Assembly (NCBI GenBank): GCA_023457875.1
Contig: JAEXBC010000470.1
Span: forward strand, 1-11,841
DNA from: Bacillota bacterium
GTDB taxonomy: Bacteria; Bacillota; Clostridia; Lachnospirales; Cellulosilyticaceae
Direction: 5' to 3'
DNA: 11,841 bases
Position numbers and translations under genes: made by a program. Each line of letters starts with the position of its first letter. Within the stretch, counting starts at the first letter, position 1. This document shows, piece by piece, positions 6,258 to 11,841 of this stretch. The notes below the pieces were generated by a model. That model ran no database searches and had not been told where the DNA came from. It saw only the letters and a list, made by a program, of their open reading frames with translations.

Positions 6258-7493
6258 TTAATATAGTGGATATTGATTTAATAATTGAGTAACTCTTTGT
6301 GCACATTCCTCTTTGTTTGCCTCAAAATCTTTAAGTGTTAAATAAATGATATCGGCAATCTCTTCCATGTCTTTTTCCTTCATTCCTCTTGTTGTAACAG
6401 CTGCTGTTCCAAGTCTAACACCACTGGTTACAAATGGAGAAGCTGGATCAAATGGAATGGTATTTTTATTACATGTAATACCAATGTCATCCAATAAATG
6501 CTCTGCTTCTTTTCCTGTTACCTCCATATTTCTCACATCTAGGCTCATTACATGATTGTCTGTTCCTCCAGATACAATACGAAGTCCTTTTGCCATCAAA
6601 GCATTTGCTAATGCCTGTGCATTCTTAATGATTTGTGCTTGATAAGCTTTATATTCTGGTTGTAAGGCTTCTTTAAAACTTACAGCCTTTGCAGCAATCA
6701 CATGCATAAGTGGTCCACCTTGAATACCAGGGAAAATAGCCTTATCAATAATAGGTGCAAATTCCTTATTGCAAAGAATCATACCACCACGTGGTCCTCT
6801 TAAGGTCTTGTGTGTCGTTGTGGTTACAAAGTGAGCATATGGAACAGGATTTTCATGAAGTCCTGCTGCAACTAATCCTGCAATATGTGCCATATCCACC
6901 ATGAGATAAGCACCTACCTCATCAGCAATTTCTCTAAATTTCTTAAAATCAATCTGACGTGAGTAGTTACTTGCTCCAGCAATAATCATCTTAGGCTTAT
7001 GCTCTAAAGCTAATTCTCTTACCGCATCATAATCTATGGTTTCTGTCTTTGCATCTACGCCATAAGATATAATATTATAGTGTTTACCTGACATATTAAC
7101 TGGGCTACCATGTGTTAAATGTCCTCCATGGCTTAAATCCATTCCCATAACGGTATCGCCTGGCTTAAGTACAGCAAAAAATACTGCTTGGTTTGCTTGA
7201 GAACCTGAGTTAGGTTGTACATTAGCATGTTCTGCACCAAAAAGTTCTTTTGCACGCTCTCTAGCTAGATCTTCTACCTGATCCACAACCTCGCATCCAC
7301 CATAATAACGTTTGCCTGGATATCCTTCAGCATATTTATTAGTAAGGGTGCTTCCCATAGCTGCCATCACAGCTTTTGATACGAAATTTTCAGAAGCAAT
7401 TAACTCAATTTTATTATTTTGCCTGTTTGTTTCCTGCTCTATAAGTGCTTTTATTTCTGGATCGACTTGATTAAGTTCTTCTAAAGTATACAT
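6258..7493 (-). CDS. glyA: Serine hydroxymethyltransferase
   Basis: PLP enzyme that interconverts serine plus tetrahydrofolate with glycine plus 5,10-methylene-tetrahydrofolate, the main one-carbon source, in the cytoplasm. With the start used here it has 411 residues, the family norm. Seen: [11 protein letters not shown] near the N-terminus, [38 protein letters not shown] with the PLP-ring Asp200, and the Schiff-base lysine in [14 protein letters not shown] (Lys229). Two in-frame ATGs exist. The upstream one (7499) directly abuts AGGAGG with no spacer, while ATG 7493 stands 6 nt from it and gives the usual MYTLEEL N-terminus, so 7493 was chosen. It follows iorB by 64 nt with no terminator, so readthrough from iorAB is likely. 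A weak TATACT box at 7516-7521 could add a local promoter. Confidence 0.96.
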   Translation of the reverse strand: MYTLEELNQVDPEIKALIEQETNRQNNKIELIASENFVSKAVMAAMGSTLTNKYAEGYPGKRYYGGCEVVDQVEDLARERAKELFGAEHANVQPNSGSQANQAVFFAVLKPGDTVMGMDLSHGGHLTHGSPVNMSGKHYNIISYGVDAKTETIDYDAVRELALEHKPKMIIAGASNYSRQIDFKKFREIADEVGAYLMVDMAHIAGLVAAGLHENPVPYAHFVTTTTHKTLRGPRGGMILCNKEFAPIIDKAIFPGIQGGPLMHVIAAKAVSFKEALQPEYKAYQAQIIKNAQALANALMAKGLRIVSGGTDNHVMSLDVRNMEVTGKEAEHLLDDIGITCNKNTIPFDPASPFVTSGVRLGTAAVTTRGMKEKDMEEIADIIYLTLKDFEANKEECAQRVTQLLNQYPLY

Positions 7494-7557
7494 TTTCATC
7501 CTCCTAATTTTATATAGTATAACCTACTATGAGCAAATAAATTGAAATCAAATACAA

Positions 7558-8139
7558 TTATTTTTCTTGATAAGCCTTATAGCCTCTTCTTAAAGCTTCT
7601 TTATTCATTTCTATAGTCTTAGCTGGCACGGTCTGCTCTACAATAGTCTCCCATTCAGAAACAGAATCACCTATATAAGCAGCATAGGCACCAATCATAA
7701 TCATATTAACCACCTTCACATTGCCAATTTCTTCTGCTATAGAAAGGGCATCAATAAAGCAGTTCTGATGACTAGAAGCTTTGAGTGTTTCAATAATGTC
7801 TTGTGGGTAAGGCTGAACCCCCATAACCACAGGCATTGGATCAATTTCTTGAGTATTGACAATCATAACGCCATCTTTTTTTAGATAAGGCAAATAGCGT
7901 AGCGCCTCTAATTTTTCGAAAGCAAAAATAATGTCTACGTCTCCCAATTCTACAAGAGGAGAGTGCACCTTTTCACCATATCTCACTTGCATCACAACAC
8001 TACCACCGCGCTGAGCCATACCATGTACTTCTGACATTTTTACATCTAAACCTTTTGTCATAGCGTGATTACCGATGATTCTTCCAGTTAATAGTGTCCC
8101 TTGACCACCTACACCAACGATAAGAATATTTTTTGTCAT
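7558..8139 (-). CDS. iorB: Indolepyruvate ferredoxin oxidoreductase, beta subunit
   Basis: Small subunit (193 residues, normal length) of the oxygen-sensitive enzyme that oxidatively decarboxylates aryl 2-oxo acids such as indolepyruvate to the acyl-CoA, passing electrons to ferredoxin. It belongs to the pyruvate ferredoxin oxidoreductase gamma-domain family. The glycine-rich GVGGQGTLLTGRIIG is at residues 8-22, and the conserved SEVHGMAQRGGSVVMQVRYG segment follows at 37-56. One base separates it from iorA; its ribosome site GGGAGG lies inside the last codons of iorA (8149-8154), so the two are translationally coupled. Substrate preference among indole-, phenyl- and p-hydroxyphenylpyruvate cannot be read from sequence. 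Confidence 0.95.
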   Translation of the reverse strand: MTKNILIVGVGGQGTLLTGRIIGNHAMTKGLDVKMSEVHGMAQRGGSVVMQVRYGEKVHSPLVELGDVDIIFAFEKLEALRYLPYLKKDGVMIVNTQEIDPMPVVMGVQPYPQDIIETLKASSHQNCFIDALSIAEEIGNVKVVNMIMIGAYAAYIGDSVSEWETIVEQTVPAKTIEMNKEALRRGYKAYQEK

Positions 8140-8140
8140 C

Positions 8141-9871
8141 TTACTTTACCTCCCTAGCAATTGCTTTCTTAGGACAAACTGAAGCACACAACGCGCAGCC
8201 TGCACACAAAGCAGAATTAATACTTACAGCCTTTTCTCCATTACAGATTGCTGGGCATCCAAGTTTTAAGCAAACACCACATTTAATACATTCTTCCGCA
8301 TTCACATGATAGACATCCCACTTCTCTTTGACAATCAGCTTACAAGGCGCCTTTGTAATAATTACTGAAGGTTCATCTTTAGCTGTTTCTTCTTTAAGTG
8401 CTTTTTCTACAGCCTTCATATCATAAGCATTAACAGTTACCACATTAGGTACACCTATTGCCTTACATAGAGCCACTAAATCGAGGGCATAGGTTGGCTG
8501 TCCCTTTAAGGTATATCCAGTAGCAGGGTTATGCTGATGACCTGTCATTCCTGTAATAGAATTATCTGCAATAATAATCATAGATATGCCTTTGTTATAA
8601 ACAATATCAACTAATCCCGTAATTCCTGAATGGATAAAGGTAGAATCCCCAATGATGCCAACTACTTTTTTGCTAAATTCCTTTCCTCTAGCCTTCTCCA
8701 TACCATGAGCCATACCTATGCTGGCACCCATACATACACAAGTGTCCATTGCACCATGTGGTGGCGCAGAACCTAAGGTATAACAGCCAATATCACCGGT
8801 TACAGTAAGCTTTAACTTATTTAAAATAGTATAAACCCCTCTATGAGGACATCCTGGACAAAGCACAGGTGGTCTAACTGGTAAGTTTTCAGCAGCTCTC
8901 ACCTCTGGTACTTCTAAACCAAATACTGTTTTAAGCTGTCTTACAGTGATTTCTCCTTGACGACCAAATAACTCTTTTCCCTTAGCATGAGTAAAGCCTA
9001 AAGCTTTTACTTGCTCTTCAATAACAGGCTCTAATTCTTCTACTATGTATAGTTCTTCTACCTTGCTGACAAAATCCGCTATAGCATTTAAAGGCAAAGG
9101 ATTTACCATGTCTAACTTAAGGATATTTGCGCTAAGCCCTGCCTCTTTAACATATTCATAGCAGACACCACTTGTAATAATACCTATCTTGCTGTCTGCC
9201 TTTTCAACATGATAAAGATCTAATTTCCCAGCATCCTCCATTAAACGGTTGATGCGCTCTTCTACAACAATATGCTTAGGCCTAGCATTACCAGGTGTCA
9301 TGACATACTTTTTGATATCCTTGACATATGGTTTTAGTTCAAAGGACTCTTTATCCTCTATCTCTACTATACTTTGTGAATGAGCAACCCTGGTTGTAAG
9401 TCTTACAATAACAGGAGTATCATAGGTTTCACTCATTAACATCGCTTTCTTAATAAAGGTTTTGCATTCACTACTATCACTAGGCTCTAAAACAGGAACA
9501 GCTGCAGCTCTAGCTATCATTCTTGTATCTTGTTCATTTTGAGAGCTATGCATACCTGGATCATCTGCAACAAATATAACAAGTCCTGCATTGACGCCTG
9601 TATAAGCTACAGTAAAAAGTGGATCTGCCGCCACATTAAGTCCCACGTGCTTCATGGCTACTACTGATCTTGCACCTGCAATGGCACTACCAATGGCTAC
9701 TTCCATGGCAACCTTTTCATTTGGTGCCCACTCAGCATAAATATCTTCATACTTTGCAATAAACTCTGTAATTTCTGTACTTGGTGTCCCTGGATAAGCT
9801 ACCGCCACAGTTGCACCAGATTCATAAACGCCTCTAGCAACTGCCTCATTTCCAAGCATTAACTTTTTCAT
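8141..9871 (-). CDS. iorA: Indolepyruvate ferredoxin oxidoreductase, alpha subunit
   Basis: Large catalytic subunit, 576 residues, as expected for the two-subunit IorAB enzyme of anaerobes that ferment aromatic amino acids. The N-terminal pyrimidine domain begins LMLGNEAVARGVYESGATVA and includes YPGTPSTEI (26-34). The TPP-binding domain shows LCPGCPHRGVY (337-347), GDIGCYTLG (359-367), GDSTF (408-412) and the DNSITGMTG segment (436-444). A C-terminal ferredoxin domain holds two [4Fe-4S] motifs: CIKCGVCLKLGC (Cys528, 531, 534, 539) and CAGCALCASVC (Cys556, 559, 562, 566). The first has four residues, not the common three, between its third and fourth Cys. Start ATG 9871 has AAGGAGGA at 9877-9884. 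It is first in an iorA-iorB-glyA run. Confidence 0.96.
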   Translation of the reverse strand: MKKLMLGNEAVARGVYESGATVAVAYPGTPSTEITEFIAKYEDIYAEWAPNEKVAMEVAIGSAIAGARSVVAMKHVGLNVAADPLFTVAYTGVNAGLVIFVADDPGMHSSQNEQDTRMIARAAAVPVLEPSDSSECKTFIKKAMLMSETYDTPVIVRLTTRVAHSQSIVEIEDKESFELKPYVKDIKKYVMTPGNARPKHIVVEERINRLMEDAGKLDLYHVEKADSKIGIITSGVCYEYVKEAGLSANILKLDMVNPLPLNAIADFVSKVEELYIVEELEPVIEEQVKALGFTHAKGKELFGRQGEITVRQLKTVFGLEVPEVRAAENLPVRPPVLCPGCPHRGVYTILNKLKLTVTGDIGCYTLGSAPPHGAMDTCVCMGASIGMAHGMEKARGKEFSKKVVGIIGDSTFIHSGITGLVDIVYNKGISMIIIADNSITGMTGHQHNPATGYTLKGQPTYALDLVALCKAIGVPNVVTVNAYDMKAVEKALKEETAKDEPSVIITKAPCKLIVKEKWDVYHVNAEECIKCGVCLKLGCPAICNGEKAVSINSALCAGCALCASVCPKKAIAREVK

Positions 9872-9916
9872 GAAAATCCTCCTTAATAAGCCTGTAATTA
9901 GTTCTACACTTCTTCT

Positions 9917-9946
9917 ATGATAGCACTAATTTTCTTCATCTTTCAA
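9917..9946 (-). promoter_or_regulatory. Promoter of iorAB(-glyA)
   Basis: On the minus strand: TTGAAA (9946-9941), 18 nt, then TATCAT (9922-9917) preceded by a TGn extended -10. Expected start near 9910 gives a leader of about 40 nt with the AAGGAGGA ribosome site. Confidence 0.65.
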
Positions 9947-9971
9947 GCTATTCTGCATTTTTTTATATAAT
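9942..9971 (+). promoter_or_regulatory. Candidate promoter of the ThrE-like pair
   Basis: Perfect -10 TATAAT at 9966-9971 with a poor -35, TTCAAG (9942-9947), at 18 nt. The -35 bases coincide with the -35 of the divergent iorA promoter. The leader to ATG 10118 would be about 140 nt. Confidence 0.45.
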
Positions 9972-10117
9972 AATTGCATTTATACAAGGACTATGTGGTT
10001 ATATGCCTTTACTATAGGGGTATATACATGATTATAATGGGTAATAATTTATTATCATTGGAACTACTTCATAATCAGTTATTTTTTAACATAGATTTTT
10101 TGGGAAAGGACTCTTTT

Positions 10118-10900
10118 ATGCAGCACTCAAATACGCATGAACAAATCTTAAATTTTGCTGTAGCTACAGGTCATCTTATGTTAAAAAGTGGTGCTGAAAC
10201 CTATCGCGTGGAAGATACCATTAGCCGCATTTTAGCAAGACATCACTTTCGCTCTGTCAACACCTTTGTGATTCCCACTGGCATTATGGTGACGATTGAA
10301 GATGAAACCTTTTCTTTATCTACTAAAGTGGTTCGTGTTAAAAATAGATCCACACGCCTTGACCGTATAGAAATGATTAATCAGCTTTCACGAGATTATG
10401 TGGCAGAAAAGATTTCTTTAGAGGAGGCTACTAGTCATTTAGAAAGAATAAGAACAGCTTCAGGTTATAGCAACCCTACCACAATTATATGGATAGGCAT
10501 TAGTTGCAGCTTCTTGTCCATTATGTATCGTGCTCACTTTTTAGACTTCTTCTTGACCTTTTTGATTGGCTTAGGTATGGGTTACTTGCAGCTTCGCCTC
10601 ACCCAAAAAAACATAGTAAATTTCTTTGTACTTTTTCTTGTCTCCCTTTATATTGGCTTTAGCGCCACCTTGTGTCGGTATTTTTTTAAAGAGCAGATAA
10701 CTGTTGAACCCATTATCATCGGATGTATCATCCCCCTATTACCTGGAGTAGCCTTTACGACAGCCGTGCGTGATGCCATTGGGGACGAGCTGATTTCAGG
10801 TATTGCTAGAGGAGTTGAAGCACTTTTGGTAGCGGTAGCCATTTCCGCTGGTATAGGTATTTCTCTTAGTCTTTCACAGTGGATAGGAGGAAAATTATAA
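10118..10900 (+). CDS. ThrE-like (DUF1212) exporter, large subunit
   Basis: Membrane protein of the threonine/serine exporter family, in which members export Thr/Ser (Corynebacterium ThrE) and paired Firmicute and enterobacterial proteins such as YjjP/YjjB have been linked to export of small metabolites including succinate. The 260 residues comprise a soluble N-terminal half with LKSGAETYRVEDT (22-34) and about five membrane segments in 122-255, including the signature IPLLPGVAFTTAVRDAIGDE (205-224). ATG 10118 was chosen because AAAGGA lies 7 nt upstream and the protein then matches family length. ATG 10028, with AGGGG 7 nt upstream, would add 30 residues and cannot be excluded. The stop overlaps the next start by one base (TAATG). 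Substrate not determinable. Confidence 0.88.
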   Translation: MQHSNTHEQILNFAVATGHLMLKSGAETYRVEDTISRILARHHFRSVNTFVIPTGIMVTIEDETFSLSTKVVRVKNRSTRLDRIEMINQLSRDYVAEKISLEEATSHLERIRTASGYSNPTTIIWIGISCSFLSIMYRAHFLDFFLTFLIGLGMGYLQLRLTQKNIVNFFVLFLVSLYIGFSATLCRYFFKEQITVEPIIIGCIIPLLPGVAFTTAVRDAIGDELISGIARGVEALLVAVAISAGIGISLSLSQWIGGKL

Positions 10901-11322
10901 TGCTTAGCATCCTCGGTGCTTTTATTTCAACAATAGGCCTTTCTATCTGTTTTTGCGTACAAAAAAAGCACCTATTCTCTTGTGGCTTGATAGGTGCTTT
11001 AGGATGGACGATTTATTTAATTGCGGATAGTCTAAAATGCGGTACGACGCTTGCTACGTTCTTAGCGGCGCTTATCATCACCCAAGTTTCTTACAGCTTG
11101 GCAAGACGACACAAAACGCCTATTACCGTCTATTTAATTGCCGGCATTATTCCTCTTGTTCCTGGACTTGGCTTATATCGCATGATGTTTGCCATGCTTA
11201 ACGAGGATTACGCTAGCGCCATTAACTATGCCACCTTGACTTTTGAAGTCGCCGCTGTTATTGCTGGCGCTATCGTCATTATTTCTTTATTTCCCCTCTT
11301 ATGGAAGCCTCCCAATAGATAA
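10900..11322 (+). CDS. ThrE_2-like (DUF3815) exporter, small subunit
   Basis: Second half of the split ThrE-type exporter, 140 residues with about four membrane segments (roughly 3-20, 27-45, 52-70 and 112-134) plus a signature IPLVPGLGLYRMMF at 84-97, parallel to the IPLLPG motif of the large subunit. In one-polypeptide ThrE proteins the two halves are fused; here they should assemble as a heteromeric membrane complex. ATG 10900 was chosen over an upstream in-frame GTG (10879) because AGGAGG at 10885-10890 sits 9 nt before the ATG and would fall inside the longer version. The one-base overlap with the previous stop implies translational coupling. Its stop is one base from the stop of the convergent DegV gene. 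Confidence 0.88.
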   Translation: MLSILGAFISTIGLSICFCVQKKHLFSCGLIGALGWTIYLIADSLKCGTTLATFLAALIITQVSYSLARRHKTPITVYLIAGIIPLVPGLGLYRMMFAMLNEDYASAINYATLTFEVAAVIAGAIVIISLFPLLWKPPNR

Positions 11323-11323
11323 G

Positions 11324-11841
11324 TTATCTTTTTTCTCCCATAAAGAAAATAGCAATTGTACCAGGTCCTGCATGAGAACCAACTGCAGCTCCAATATAAT
11401 TAATCATAACATCCTTTACTGGACAAGCCTCCAAGATCATTTTCTTCACTTCTTCGGCTTCTTCCTCACAATCCCCATGGCTCATAAAGACCACTTGCTC
11501 TTGGGGATTAACAATGTTGTCCTTCAGTTTTTCTACTAGCATTTTTAAGGATTTTTTTCTTCCCTTTGCCTTTTCTACGGGCACTAATCTTCCTTCATCA
11601 TCCATATGCATCACAGGCTTGATTTGAAGTATGGTACCAAAGGTGGCTGCTGCCTTTGAAACACGCCCACCTCTAAACAGGTGATTTAAATCATCTACTG
11701 TAAACCAGTGGTTAATCCTTAACTTATTTTCTTCTAACCATGTCACTACTTCTTCCATGCTTTTACCGGATTTAATAAGCTTTATCGCGTAATCAATTAT
11801 AAGGCCTTGTCCCAATGATGCGCATTTGCTATCTACTATCG
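11324..11841 (-). CDS. DegV family protein (FakB-like), N-terminus cut by window edge
   Basis: C-terminal 171 residues of a DegV-fold protein; the frame stays open to the right edge, so the start is outside the window. Full-length members have about 280-290 residues, so roughly the first 110 are missing. Recognisable pieces are VDSKCASLGQGL near the break (normally VDS..AS.GQG), LFRGGRVSKAAATFGTILQI, and the C-terminal AAVGSHAGPGTIAIFFMG. In Firmicutes, DegV proteins of the FakB type bind a fatty acid and present it to the kinase FakA for phosphorylation and entry into phospholipid synthesis; many paralogues have unknown ligands. A TTG in frame at 11815 is not a real start, since conserved family sequence continues upstream of it. 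Confidence 0.9.
   Translation of the reverse strand, partial: IVDSKCASLGQGLIIDYAIKLIKSGKSMEEVVTWLEENKLRINHWFTVDDLNHLFRGGRVSKAAATFGTILQIKPVMHMDDEGRLVPVEKAKGRKKSLKMLVEKLKDNIVNPQEQVVFMSHGDCEEEAEEVKKMILEACPVKDVMINYIGAAVGSHAGPGTIAIFFMGEKR

Noticed and set aside
7500..7557. Riboswitch or leader element ahead of glyA
   Set aside because: The spacer is under 65 nt, with only a weak ATAGT/ACTAT dyad; too short for a glycine or folate riboswitch.
11317..11328. AGATAAgTTATCT followed by T-run as a terminator between the convergent genes
   Set aside because: A 6-bp AT stem with a one-base loop cannot form as a hairpin; the symmetry comes from the two facing stop codons.
11813..11815. TTG as start of a 163-residue DegV protein
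   Set aside because: The conserved DegV sequence VDSKCAS continues upstream in frame to the window edge, so the gene is truncated, not short.

Overview
The window looks like chromosomal DNA from a low-GC, probably anaerobic, fermenting Firmicute of the Clostridia, perhaps a Lachnospirales relative. Grounds: AT-rich intergenic DNA, strong AGGAGG ribosome sites, a ferredoxin-dependent indolepyruvate:ferredoxin oxidoreductase, a YtrA-type GntR regulator beside a DUF1648 membrane protein, a second EF-G-like factor and a DegV protein. No mobile element, CRISPR array, rRNA or tRNA was seen. No stretch of more than 300 bases lacks a gene.

Layout. (1) 1-1474, minus strand: a one-cysteine Prx6-type peroxiredoxin cut by the left edge, preceded by a short-chain dehydrogenase. 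(2) 1475-3240, plus strand: a short GntR regulator and a polytopic DUF1648/DUF5808 membrane protein joined by an ATGA overlap. A perfect 13-bp-arm palindrome covers the likely -10 region of this unit. (3) 3088-3350: a convergent gap with two hairpins. (4) 3351-6257, minus strand: an EF-G-like GTPase, then an unrecognised 133-residue helical protein whose mRNA would start with a leader of about 100 nt that is 90% purine. (5) 6258-9871, minus strand: iorA, iorB and glyA, probably one transcription unit ending at a strong terminator just after glyA. (6) 9872-11322, plus strand: a two-gene split ThrE-like exporter, divergent from iorA, with candidate promoters that use the same -35 bases. (7) 11324-11841, minus strand: the C-terminal part of a DegV protein, separated from the exporter's stop codon by a single base.

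How the genes fit together: IorAB would oxidise aryl 2-oxo acids from amino acid breakdown, GlyA interconverts serine and glycine, and the divergent ThrE-like pair would export a small solute such as an amino acid or a dicarboxylate. A shared theme of amino acid metabolism is plausible but inferred from neighbourhood only. Four starts were moved from the longest open frame to an internal ATG on ribosome-site spacing or family length: 6022, 7493, 10118 and 10900. The least understood parts are the GntR/DUF1648 unit, the divergent G4 motif of the EF-G-like protein, and the polypurine-led unknown gene.
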